Assembly: GCA_029851415.1 (NCBI GenBank) | Contig: CM056744.1 | Span: 100,411,338-100,475,337 of the forward strand | Length of the DNA stretch: 64,000 nucleotides | Direction of reading: 5' to 3' | DNA from: Eretmocerus hayati | Taxonomy: Eukaryota; Arthropoda; Insecta; Hymenoptera; Aphelinidae | Shown here: positions 48,056 to 60,224 of the stretch, piece after piece | Layout: each line of letters opens with the position of its first letter | How positions within the stretch are numbered: the stretch's first letter is position 1 | The notes under the pieces: generated by a model | The model's input: only the letters and a program-made list of their open reading frames with translations | Database searches by the model: none | Told to the model about the DNA's origin: nothing | Made by a program: the position numbers and the translations under genes

Positions 48056-48986
48056 CTTTAATTATATTTCCCTAAAAGTTGGAATAATGGGTTACGCGTG
48101 TCATCTCACTTCCACTCCGCACATGTTGCAAGCACTCTCCACATTGGTATATACTCAATCCTCATCCGTTATAAGTAAATACCAACAAATATATACTATG
48201 ACTCTAAAATAGAGCAAAAGCTAGATAAAAAATCAGAGCATATCATGTAATGTAGTGACTTGCCGTAGAAGAGCATTTGTTCACTCAAATATTTGAGACA
48301 AAAGTCCACATTTTCCTATAGCTTGTAGTCATCATTGTCAATTTCACTCCTGATCTATGAATTTGTATGGATTCGTATCGACTTTCTAGAGCTTCAATTG
48401 AAATCGACTGACTAGTGAGGTCTAAAAACTGTGGGGAAACATCACAATACAAGTTATATCAAAATACTCATTCATCGTCGAAAGCCCCAATCTGCCCAAA
48501 AGTGATATTTGTGTGCTTCTCTGGGCAGAATATCAAGTCTGAATGAATAAGATATTGCTTTCATATCTGGAAGTTACAGAGATTCATTGGATCATGACAT
48601 CCTAAATCCAACAATTCAGTGAATCTCAACAAAATTGTATTTCCATTTCGCTCTGATGCACTTTATGAACTTCAAGTATTGATGATTCCGAGTCGAATTT
48701 GAAAGCTTCTCATGTCTTCCACCGTAACCTTCTAAATAGTCTATCCAAGGCCAAAAACTCATCATTCAGATAATAGTGCTTAATACTTAAGAAAATGATG
48801 CAAACTATCTCAATTACTCAGGGGCTTATTGGCGTGTATGTTGTTCGGTATGGTTATATCATGAGCTTCTAAAAGCTTGAACCTCGATTATAAGTCAATC
48901 AGAGTTTCAATTAGTACTTATCAATATCTCTATAAAGACAAACTTGGAACTCCGTTCCTCACGCGTTTCTCAAACGCACACGAACT

Positions 48987-50690
48987 TTTTTTCTTTTTTG
49001 AAGGTGAAACCTTCTTTACCGGCGCCTGGCGCTCTCGACCCGAGGAAAAATTTTGCTCGATGCGAACTGCGGAATCCGTGTGATTCCTACGGCGCGTAAC
49101 TCATCTGCCGCGTAAACGCCGTGTTTACCGTGTGATCGCCGTGGATTGCTTGTCAGTGCGGTTCCCGGCATCTAGCTGGGCATAACAGCGTGAGCTGTGG
49201 TAGTGTCAAGGCCTGATGTACTACATCAGATGTGGCGTTTTGATTGTGCTGCGTGAGCTATAGTTTATTGTCAATGCATGAAATGGAGTGATCATCAGCA
49301 ATCATCAGTGTTTGAGTGATCAGCCTTTTGATACATTAACAACTATATGACTATATGTGAGAAAATATGTGTTCATGAGTGAATTGAAAACAGATTGAGA
49401 TTTCCAAAAGTGTCAGATCACTCATGAGTGTGCACATCAGTTAACATCAATTCTGAACTGAATTGCCTAGTTCATGAGTTGAATGTTGGAATCCCTGATG
49501 GTCTTATCAAGAGTGTCACTCTAAATATTGCAAATAGTCTACATGAGTGCGTAGCCCAAAGTTGCAAACTAGTAACCGTAACCTCCTATCCAAAAGGAGA
49601 AAACTGAGATCTGCGGCTACCCAATTGTCTTGAACCAGTTTTTGGATTTGGATGAAAGGTTACAGTAATTAGTTTGCCACTTTCGTCTACGTACTTGTGT
49701 ATGATGACTTGAATGTTAGAATTCCTCATAGTCTTATCAAGAGTGTCATCATGATGGATGTATTCTAACTGTTGAAAATGGTCTACTAGAGTGCGCAGCA
49801 AGAAGTTGCAAACTAGTAAACGTTATCTCACCTCCAAAAGAAGGAAACCAAGATCTGGCATCTCAATTGTCTCAAATCAGTTTAAACAAGTTTTTGGGGT
49901 TGGATGAGAGGTTACAGTAATTGGTTTGCCACTGTTGTCTGCATACTTATGTGTGATGAGTTGAATGTTGGAATTCAGCATAGTCTTATTAAAAGTGTCT
50001 TCAAAATGAGTGTATTCTGAATGTTGAAAATAGTCTACATGAGTGAGCAGCCACAAGCGGCAGACTGGTAACCGTTGCCTCTCATCCAAAAGGAGAAAAC
50101 TGAGACCCGGCTACTTAATTGCCTCAACCAGTTTTTTGGTTTGAATGAGGGGTTACGGTTATTAGTTTGCCACTTTTGACTGCGTACTTGTGTATGAGTT
50201 GAATGTTGGAATTCCTAATATTGGTCTTTTCAAAAGTGTCATTAAGATGAACGTCATCTGAATGTTCAGAATAGTCTACATAAGTGCATAGCTAAGAAAT
50301 GCATACTAGTAACCGTTATCTTAGATCCAAAAGAAGAAAACTGAGACTCGACTTCTCAATTTACTTGAACCAGTTTCTTGATTTGGATGAGGTATTACGG
50401 TGATTAGTTTGCCAATTTTGGCTGCGTACTTATGTAAACCTTATTAGACAATTAAAATACATTCATCAAGATGAGAAACTTGCCAATAATCTAAATATAA
50501 TTTGCCAACATAGCATGATCAATCACTCAATCAGACTATCAGCCAACGGAGGCATCTCCTCCACTTGAGAATGTGGAATATTTTATCACATAGTTACTGG
50601 ACACATTTTATTTGAAAATGTGAGAGATCTCAACCCGCGGTCAAGTGGTTTCACCTTCTTACGTACGTGGTCGCCACGCACATCATTTTT
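48987..50690. mobile_element. TIR-flanked insertion with an internal minisatellite, unit 2 only
   Basis: Unit 1 has only a poly-T run here. Unit 2 has gaaggtgaaacc (49000-49011) and its exact complement ggtttcaccttc (50647-50658) bounding 1.66 kb. Inside, a minisatellite of about 230-250 bp is anchored by gaatgttggaat at about 49484, 49709, 49961 and 50204, with ctagtaaccgt and caaaaggagaaaactgag in most units. It is either a mobile element inserted after the duplication or a segment deleted from unit 1 between T runs. Confidence 0.65.
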
Positions 50691-51258
50691 TTTTTTTTAA
50701 TTCTGTTCAACTCTTATTGATCGTTTCGTCAATTAGAAAGCGTTCCCGGGAAGTCAGAATGTGGGAATATTTTGATGAGTCGTTCATTCTTGTTCATCGG
50801 ACCGAATTCGGATCTGTGGGATTTACGGATTCGAAGGTGAATCGCGGCGTATTTGGACACATCGTAGAAGAAACGGAGATTAGTCACAAGAAGACCATTC
50901 GAATCTCTCCCTCGAGTCAGATGGATATAATCCCACTCCTCATCTCAACGACTGAGTTCTCAGAATCGCAATCAACTTGCGTTTCAATAAGTTAGCGCAA
51001 GGTGAACTTATATGTACTCTAAATAGCACACACGGAATAATCTAAATTCTGATCCAGAGACTGACATCTTTATATCAGAATACGAATAATCGAGTCATGA
51101 AGTCAAACAAATCAAATTTTGCGTTTCACATTTGTACTTGAGGCATGTGCCGCACACTGATTTCATCTAGCATATTACCAACTACATATTCTGCCATTCA
51201 AATTTTCTTGGGAAATTTCAAAATACATATCTTAGAGACTCTCTTGCTCGGCAGGTCT

Positions 51259-54200
51259 TCAACGTGACTTGACTTGTAGTTGTTTTGATGCATTTCCAAT
51301 TGCTTCCCATGCTGCCTTTATTTCATTTTCAGAGAGATCACTTCCATCCTTTTTTACGGATTGTATCTCGTTCTTTCCTGTCTGTTTGGCGCCATGGGAA
51401 TTTTTGCATAGTCCCTTCTCTACAACCATTAATCCAGATTTTTGCAGGAACTTATTGGCAAGCCTGATGATTGAGTTTCTAGCCACTTAAATAGAGAAAA
51501 ATCCACCATCAACATAATGAAATTCAAGAGACTAAGAGGTCGAAATGATTCTGAGACTGATATGAATGACTCCTACTTCCATTCATTGGATCTCAGTTTT
51601 ACTCAAATGCATCACCTACTTTGTCTTATGCCCATTCCTTCGGCAAAATCTCTCAGAAGTGGTAAGCCCACGAATGAGCGCATCTCTAAGGGCTTTACGT
51701 CAGGACAGTGAATCCTCCATGCAAGTTCGTAACCCCTCGGATTGTAGACCTTGCTATTTTGAGCGCTGATATAGGCATAGAGTTGTTCTGAAAAAGGATG
51801 AGGATTCGCAATTGAAGATTGATCGAATTCAAGGATCCATAAATCTAGCTAAACTGTCAACTCAGAATTGATTCTATTCTAGGTGTTACCGACTCAAATG
51901 TCGTGCAGAATAAGCAGTCGCTAGAATAAGGAACTTGCATGAAAAAAATCGTGGTTTTTTCTATATTATTATTTTGCAGAGTACTAGTGAAGACTTTCTT
52001 GACAACATCCACGTTCAAATATGGTGCCTATTCCGAGATATTTGTGATATAAAACTTGAAAAATTCGTAATCAGTAGACTCGCGCTCAAACGATTTATAT
52101 TGGTCGAGAGTTCGATGCAGCCGTGACGTCACAAAATGCGAAACATATAGGTATACTCCCTATTGACTCGATGGAAAGATTGCATCGGCTGCTTCGTACA
52201 GCACCGCATTGGCCGCATCCCAGCCAGCCGTCAAGACAACATAACCTCTTCAAGTGATTCAGGGATTTTTGGAGGATTTCTATAAATATTCTGATTTCCA
52301 CTCACGATGCCGGTCAAGCTTGATACAGGTTTTGCAAAAGCTGACTCGACAAATCTTCCCAAGGTCAACTGCTTCATGGTATGGGCATATATTGTTTCTA
52401 AAGAGAAATATAATGCTCCTGAGGTAAAGGGAATCAAAGCTACCTTGTAAGTTATGATAGAATATGACTCAGATTTCCCATGTTTAAACTATCAGCTTCT
52501 CGTGAAAATGGTAAGATTGTTACCCATTCTCAACTATGTCTCATTCAGATCATCTAGAGAAAGTTATGGTGACTCCGCTATAGGATATGTGTCTGTCCAT
52601 CGTGCAGGGGCTCTGTGTACAGTGAAAGGGAAGGTTTGTCCTGAACATAGATGCAGAGATAAGGATTATACTGTTATACTTTCAGTGGATGAAAAGAATG
52701 GAATGGTGAAAGACTTGGCATGTGTGGGCGATGAGTGTAAGGCTTCCGAAGGTATGGTTGAATAAAAAACTCTCAATCAGCTGGTAACTTGGGCCTTTGG
52801 AATATTCTATCATTAAGATAAACTTGTTCAACTATAGGTGGTTGCAAACACTGTATTGCATTTCTCATGTGGGTCAATAGAAGATTTTAATCATCGTCCC
52901 TCACTGATGTAGAATGTTATTGGAAAAAGTCCAGGCTCTCAAGAGTTGGCAGCAGTATACGCTTCATCAAGCTTGATGACATGAAGAGCCAGAATGTAAA
53001 GTGTATTGAACATTTAGAAGATAATTCCACTTTTCTTGACAAAGTGAAGATGAGAGCTGAAGAGTTACAATTAGATAGTCAAGTGTCAAGATATTTATTT
53101 GATTTGAATGAAAGGCGAGTGAATAGGCTGTCCATCCACCAATTAGTATATGACTTTTATGAAGATACTGTTGCTTTGGACTTCTTTGAATTTGCTAAAG
53201 GTAGGATGTGCCAAGATTTATGTTCAGAAATTGAGGAGAAAACTAGAAATCAATCTGATGATCCACTTTGGCATGAAATGAGGTTTGGACGAGTGACATC
53301 AAGTACAATTGATGAGGCAAATCATTGGAAGACAGCAAAAGGTGCCGTTGTATGCAAGATTATTGGAGCAGCCAAAGCTGATGATAATGTATTTATGAAG
53401 CGAGGCAGAGCTCTTGAGAAATTTGTTCTTCGGGCACTTGCATCCAAGCTGAAACTTAAAATCAAAAAGTGTGGTCTAATACTGATTCCAGAGCTTGTCG
53501 TCATAGGAGCTTCTGCTGATGGGCTAGGTGATGACTTTGTGGTTGAAATAAAATGCACCGGTAGTTGAAATAAAATGTGGTTGAAATAAAATGCCGACTC
53601 GAGCTCGAGCCCGTTCGGACTCGAGCTCGAGTTTTTCCGGAGCGTTTGAATCGACCCAAGATTTGTATGATTTTCAATAAATTATCACTCAAAATCGGGG
53701 CATCAAACAATTCCGAAAAAATGGCTTATGTGTTAATCGAACCTCGTCTTTTCATTAAAGCTAAAATTGAGAATCATGCAAGTTCTTTATTATCTCATCC
53801 TGATAGGGTGAGAATGAGCCACGCGACCATTCCCTTCCTAACTTTTCTTCAATCGTGTAGGAAACTCTGACATATTTTGGGTAGGCTCGTAAATCTCCGT
53901 GGATATTCAAAATCCTGGTACTGTTTCCATGAGCCTAGTTTGAGCAGTTACATCGAGCAATCGGCTAATAGATGTCATGTATAAAAAAATCTCACGAGAG
54001 GAGATTTTTTACATTGTTGGCATATAATGCACGCTCTAATCGAGTTCTTTGTTATTCATGCGGCTTGTGACACGATGACATCCAGAAATAAGCAAGCTTT
54101 GAATGTCTCAATACAACTTTGATGGCTCGATCGAAATAGAAATTTGACGCCACGTCTTTCATTGTCTATGGAACAAGAAGGTTAGCTCATCACTGAATCT

Positions 54201-56039
54201 ATCGCCTTAGAATACTTGACTGACTGCTTTGAGTGAAACGGGACTCTACTTCATTTCTTTTGCTAGTCTACAACACGTACGTTTCGATTTGGGCAACTTA
54301 TAAATGTCAAAACCTGATCAGAAACCAAATGAAATGAACAGGGGCCAGAAAGTCATCATTTCATTAGGCAGACTGAGTTCTGTAGACCATCAAATCATTC
54401 TCAAGCCACCTTGAAAACTCCCGCGTTACCATTTACTGTATGTACCAATCATTCAACTCGAATTCACTTGGGCACTTTTACAATCTGGACATCCCAAACT
54501 GTAAGATCTATTTTTCTGAACCTCGTCCATCATACCATTCTAAGGATTTGCTTGGATCGAGCAACTGACTGTAATGGCTATTTCAAACGATACTACGATT
54601 GCTCATAGTCGACAGGGTCTAATAAATATGAATAACGTCTCTCTGTGTCCAAAATTTCGGAATTATTTTCAAGTATCAGGAGCATCAATGATGTGAGGTT
54701 CCGTCATATACTGATCACACGGTAATATTTCTCAGATAAGTTTCTTCACGTGGGTAGCTTCAAATCATGGAGCCATTTCAATTTTCAGTGTGTAAAGGGG
54801 TTATTGAATAGGAATAGAATATGATGACTTACTCGCAGTCGGGCCTCGTGCAGCACGGGATTCCCTTCTCAAATTTTGTGAGTTCCATGTATCATCATTG
54901 GCAGATACCTCAGTGGCGGAGTCAGGATACTCAGTTGTTGGATCTATTGTGACGTCAGTAGAATCAACGAATGAGATCAAAAATGGGTATTAGAGTTTTC
55001 AACTTGACATGCATACTATAGGGTGGCCCGGAAAAATGACCGAATATGAAAATTTTGGGATTTCAACTTGACTGGTATCGCACAAGTTGTGTTTGGACTA
55101 GAATATAAGAAGTATATACGGCTTGACTTTAAAGGCCGATCTAGCGTACGCGGGTTCGCTCGTGCGAAATTTTGCGTACGCGAAGAGTGCATTCCAGATA
55201 AAAAACCAGTATTGAAGTGGAATTTCAAACAAATCGCACGCATGCGGACATAATTTCAGGTGTGTGAATTGTATTGACTTTTCCCGCAAGCACCTCATCA
55301 TAACCTAGTCAGAGAATAGTAAAAGGACAGTTTTGGTAGGTCCGGGAAAGTTGAAATTCCAAATTTCCCATTTGGTTCGATTTGATGCGTACCCTTGGCG
55401 TCAGTGCGGTAGATAGCTGTAAGTTCCAAGGTAGAAAAAAGAAGGATAATTCGCAATAATCATTCAGCACTTTTGGTCATGCTTGTAAAACCAAATTCAT
55501 CTGTTATTATAGAAAGAACATGCATAAAATATAAATACAAGTTAGGTCCTTTCTTGCACATGAGTCTTTGACATCGTGCTTCGATAATCCTCTTGATTTC
55601 TACATCGAATTCACTTGTGACAATCCAGTCTTGGTCAGATGATTGATCAAAAATAGCACAAGTGACGACTTTCACGACTTTTCTACAAAGTTCAACTATT
55701 TGATTTGAAGGTTTGAAGATTCCAGGAATAGCTCAAGGTCATCAAAGATGATTGAGTCTCCATAGTGGGCTTCGAAAGCAGAATTGCTCACTTGGAAAAT
55801 AAGATGACCATCAATACCCATCATAAGTGAGAGTTAGAGAGTTATGGAACGGAATCTGAGTATTCGGCTAATTTCTCATGATTGACAAATCTCAAATGAT
55901 CTTAACTTGCAAACATTGTAAACTGGCTTGGGAACATGTGAAAATCGTTCACATTGAATCAAGTGAGTGACTTACCACTGGTGGCGCAGATAGTGACCAC
56001 TCCACATACTAAAAGTCCGAGGAGGAATGAGGACTTCAT
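51259..56039 (-). CDS. Gene B': small secreted protein, duplicate of gene B, 189 aa
   Basis: Exons 56039-55976, 54943-54833, 51787-51620 and 51485-51259 on the minus strand; same lengths, phases and splice sites as gene B, open throughout. The signal-peptide exon shows no difference from gene B. By my count exon 2 differs at six bases (five change an amino acid), exon 3 at about 18-19 of 168 bases (11 of 15 changed codons are replacements), and exon 4 at about nine. Nearby introns differ by about 3-4%. The RG-x4-WR-x2-CP motif is kept (NPRGYELAWRIHCPDVKP). Intron 1 lacks the fold-back present in gene B. Both copies look able to make protein. Confidence 0.75.
52307..53568 (+). pseudogene. SWIM zinc finger / YqaJ-like nuclease gene, broken, unit 2
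   Basis: Exons 52307-52446, 52549-52751 and 52838-53568, with the same introns as unit 1. It has the same TAA (52888-52890) in the same codon and the same truncation after VVEIKC. The shared lesions predate the duplication. Replacement differences such as ASTIDEANHYKTVDGA versus SSTIDEANHWKTAKGA suggest little constraint since. It lies antisense inside gene B' intron 2. Confidence 0.85.
53539..53640. repeat. Triplicated 17-mer and palindrome, unit 2
   Basis: Same arrangement as at 27101-27195, with the palindrome slightly altered (cgttcggactcgag). This confirms that it predates the duplication. Confidence 0.75.
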
Positions 56040-56098
56040 TTCCACTTCGCGATCTAAGTATTGCTCTCAATCATGGTACCATGAAATTACTGACCCAG

Positions 56099-56108
56099 CT
56101 TATATATG
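56099..56108 (-). promoter_or_regulatory. TATA box of gene B'
   Basis: CATATATAAG, 60 bases before the start codon, as in gene B. Confidence 0.55.
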
Positions 56109-59036
56109 TTCTGAATACCCTCCTTACACATTACTATTTTTCCAAATGAATGTCCAATTTGAAAACTGTTGAACCTTATTGGTAGTAAACAAACGCAGAG
56201 ACAATAAATGTCTCACAGAAGATCATTTACGAACCATTGACTCTCCATAATCGTGGAAAATAATGCTCTCACAGCAACTAATTATTCAGTTCATCATAGG
56301 CGCTTTGTATAATGGCAATGAATTACTCCTCAAAATCCAGAGGATATGGGTAGTTCTCACGAATCGTTAACATTCCTGTTACTTTGCCTTCAGCGCAATC
56401 CTTGAAGCAAAAGGCCAACAACAAAACTCATCAGACATAGTTCACTATGAGTACAACCCAGAATGAGTGCTATTTTTCCCGAGCTTTTCAAGTTGAAAAA
56501 AATTCGTAAGAGTCGATTTTCATCGTCCGCGTGGTGTTACTACGCGGGATCCTGGCTTTCCCAGCCTCATTCCCAAAAGATCCCACCTCGAAAATGGTTC
56601 TAAACTATGCAAATACATTCATCTAGATATATACCGTGATAGTTTTGTCGTCAGACACGTGTGCCTATCGATGGGCGGAAGTACGAGCCACTACAAAATT
56701 GTTACACAGATTCCACGAATTTTTTTATCCACTTACAAACAACGGAAAACCCAAAAGAACCATATTTTTCTCTCATCTCAAAAATGTATTACTTTAGGCC
56801 TTAATCTCACGAACAAAATGTCGTGAGCCACATGAGTGTGCCTAGTCTGAGATTCGAGTGAATAATTACCGACGAGATGGACTACCTCCCGAGAATCGGT
56901 TGCGAAAAACACAAATGCCTCGAGCACTTCTGGAAATCGAACGGTGGCCTTATTTTTACTCTTGAGAACTTTGGAGGAAATCATAATAAAGGATATGAGA
57001 AAGTGTGTCGAATCAATTTTGGCTCTTTGAGCTTGCAAAATCGTTTTCATTGCATACATGAAGTAAAATTCAAAGAGATAATTCCTTCCCTGCTGGCTGA
57101 AAATTTACCTATGCATTTCAAAAGTATTTTTTGACTAGATTTGATCTTGAAAAGATCATTTTCTTAAGTTTTAGACGTCAAAAAAGGTTTTCACAACATC
57201 CATAATCTCACTTTGATTATGTGAGCGAGCCAGCTTTATGTGAACTTGGAAAACTTGTCAAATGGACTAGAAATATCGGTTTGTGACCTATGGGATCGCA
57301 TTTTGATGGTGATTACGCCCGTAATTACGTCAACTTCTCAATAAGATATTGACCAAAGCCTTGGAATCTGTTTCCTCCACCCTTTGTCTTAAAGTTTAGA
57401 AAAATCGATTACGACCGTAGTGGACCAGAACGTCTTTTCTATTCCCCCAGAAGACCTCGCAGAAAAAATTATGCTTTCAACATTCTTCTCACTATTTTAA
57501 CAATGAACGACCATCTGAACCATCGGTGGGGTGTGTGCCTTGAACTCCAAATTTTTATTTTTCTCTAGGCCGAATGTTAACGAGTCGTGAGAATTACCCA
57601 TATGGTCGCGATCGCAACAGACAATCTATAGCTTCAAATCCTGTAGGAGCTAGGATGCGCGATGTGATCACTTTCTTCCGGGGAAAAAGTAGCAGGGACT
57701 TAACCAAAACGTGAACTCAGCGGGGAACGAGGAAAACTTGCATCAATGTCAAATGTATACTGTGCAAAGGCTTGTGACATTCCTCTAATCATTTTTCACA
57801 GTATCACTGCACGGTATCCTCTGCGTCATTATTCGGAAAAGAGCACCGATCTCTCTCCAGGATGCTTCTCTGTGAGATTCCAAAATTTCCCCATTCTATT
57901 CATTCTCATTGTCATTGGCGGTCCCGAAGTGAGGCCAGTCTAACTCTGTATTCATATTTTAGTCACTACTCATATGAAAAATCAATTCGACCAGTTTTTA
58001 TGAGTGTTTGCCCATTCGCCCGAAAGCCAGGATAAATCATATCTTGATTTCAATCCAAACGAATGGATGAAGAGAGAAGAGATATTGTGATCAGTCACAT
58101 TCTGGAAAACCAAAACCTCTAGTTCATGAGGTGGAAAGGGTATTGAACTCAGGACCAGTGGCATCTCAAGCTCAATAAATTCGAGAAAATTCTCGTTATT
58201 GGCCGAGTCCACAAAATAGGCAGGTTTAGTATTTTCCATTGTGGCGCGCTCATGTAATCTGTTACACCCGAGACCCGAATGGTTTGCACAATAACTGTAA
58301 ATTATTGAGGTTCACGCAGTGTAGTGTTGTCTCTAATATCCATATTTGTTCAATCGATGAGCACATTAGGACGTTATAATTTAATGAGAATCATGGTGAG
58401 TGAAGCGTGTTGCCCGATTCTGCGAAACATGAACAATGTTCAATGCCCAGTTATTAATTGACATTCGATCGCTGAGATATGGAATCATATCTCAGCGAAA
58501 TGATGTAGAAATTATGATGCAAATACTTTCTTGTAAGATCCTTGATTCGCGATTCGAATATCATTATCGACGGGGAGATATTCCATAGGCTTGTTCAGTT
58601 CAAATTCAAGCCAATATTAATATCAGGGAACCTCGCCATTGATCATTGCATCCTTTGAGCATTGATTTTAGGGCTCCAGGGGTACGTGAGTTTCCGAGAA
58701 TTTGCGGTTCTCGATCTCCCCTTGCAAAGGATATATGAAAATGTGGATCATTATGATATAAAAACGATATCGATATTTCTTATGACCACCTTAATATTTT
58801 TTTATATTTTTATTACTGATCATCAAAAATTTCGTCTTTACATTGTATAGTCTTGAATACGAGGCGACTGTTCAAACGAGTCGAAGATTAGGAATCACCG
58901 CATGAAGATAAATAGTAATAATTAAAAGGAAAAGTATAATAAATTCCACTTCTTGAACATTAAGTTGATTTCTATAGTTTCTGTCCTCTGGAATTCGCGT
59001 TGAATGGTGTTCCAATGTTCTTTCGGATCTGGTTAA
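56109..59036. other. Upstream of gene B'; no recognised gene
   Basis: Nearly identical to 31420-34344, with a handful of substitutions in 3 kb. No gene recognised. Confidence 0.4.
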
Positions 59037-59054
59037 TGGCTAATAGGAAATATA

Positions 59055-59812
59055 TTTTTGCGTAATAATAGCAGCTGACTTGCGAGTCAAATTACTGTTT
59101 ATTTTTCAAGACAACGTTTCGATAGTTATTTTACTATCCTCATCAGGTCTACAAAAATAAATAATACACATAATTGGTAATAGAACGCAACGACTTATCC
59201 ATACGTACAGATTTCGGTTTACCTCAATTTGATGATATCTCAAGCAAGTCTCATGTGAAGTATCTTTATACTCATCATAATACTGATGAGAGTCAAATTT
59301 TTTACACCATTTGTCACTCTATTTCGAAGGCTATTTTGTGGCATTTCTTGTTATTTCACTGTACTGACTAGTTTAACTTCATCATACTATAAAATTCTTA
59401 ACTAAAAAACTATTTTGACTGGTAACTATTGGAGAATAAAAGAGGACACGATGACTAGTTGTTGATGTATGTGGTAAGTATGAGTCGATATCGATCTGCA
59501 ATCGATTGATAGGGTAAGTGGTGACATCTAGATGTAAAGCAATTAAATCAGATAAACTATGAAAGGAATCTACTTGATCAACACATCATTGTAAATTTAT
59601 AAGCTGGATAACTAGAGTATTGTGATGTTTTTTTCACTCATTATTCTTTCTCTCTCATTCTTCGTAAAATAGGGGCATAAACTTGATGGATATTCTGACT
59701 GTCTTCCTTCTTATTGATAGCATACTTTTCAATCCTGATATTAACTATTTAATACAAGATACTAATTATTATTACGCAAAATGTCAATTGAAGCGAGTGA
59801 CTCTACCATGGA
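59055..59812 (-). mobile_element. Penelope-like or retrozyme-like insertion with 14-bp target duplication
   Basis: The 14-mer taataggaaatata flanks the insert on both sides (59041-59054 and 59813-59826); unit 1 has a single copy at the empty site. The ends tttttgcgtaataata and tattattacgcaaaa are inverted copies, and a hammerhead motif lies near one end. Penelope-like elements often have partly inverted terminal repeats with such ribozymes. No reverse transcriptase or endonuclease was recognised, so the copy is non-autonomous or truncated. Confidence 0.65.
59107..59150 (-). ncRNA. Minimal hammerhead ribozyme motif
   Basis: Minus strand: AGAC, the core box CTGATGA, stem II ggatagt-aaaata-actatc, the core box GAAA, then CGTT and GTCT. 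Stem I is agac/gtct, and stem III is only A-C/G-U, as in the minimal, possibly dimeric, hammerheads known from Penelope-like elements. Both core boxes match the consensus exactly. Confidence 0.7.
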
Positions 59813-60224
59813 TAATAGGAAATATACTTCTCAAATTGATGAGATTCCGGGATACTTCTAGTATTTCTCAATCCATAGGGTATCTCCCTTTCACGAAGTT
59901 TGACTTTGAGCTCATCACAAATAGTATAATTTTCCAAGATAGAAAAAATCAAAACGAAATCATTCTAGTCGTGGAGACTTTCCAATTATGGCAGATTGGG
60001 ATATTCATATAGATGAATATAATCATGATCAGTGAAAGACATCCTTTCACCAATCCTGAATGACGTTTTAAGCAAAAAAATAAACTGAACGAACTCAATT
60101 TTAGTCCAATTTTGCAGTATATGGGATGACCAAAGAGAAATAGCATAAGGTAGGATAGGGGTGACTAGGGTTTCGTACACTTATAGCATATTGTATATCA
60201 GTAATTTTAAAATAAAAAAAAAAA

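Larger units (their letters stand above)
59037..60211 (-). pseudogene. Jockey-like LINE fragment, unit 2, interrupted and truncated
   Basis: The C-terminal part seen in unit 1 (TLVTPILPYAISLWSSHI) is present at 60180-59986. It is interrupted by the 758-bp insertion at 59055-59812 and ends abruptly in a run of A at about 60211, where unit 1 continues into the FADD-containing part. Confidence 0.7.

Noticed and set aside
59280..59330. A second ctgatgaga ... tttcgaag arrangement, considered as another hammerhead
   Set aside because: It lacks a consistent stem II and the GAAA box in the right position.
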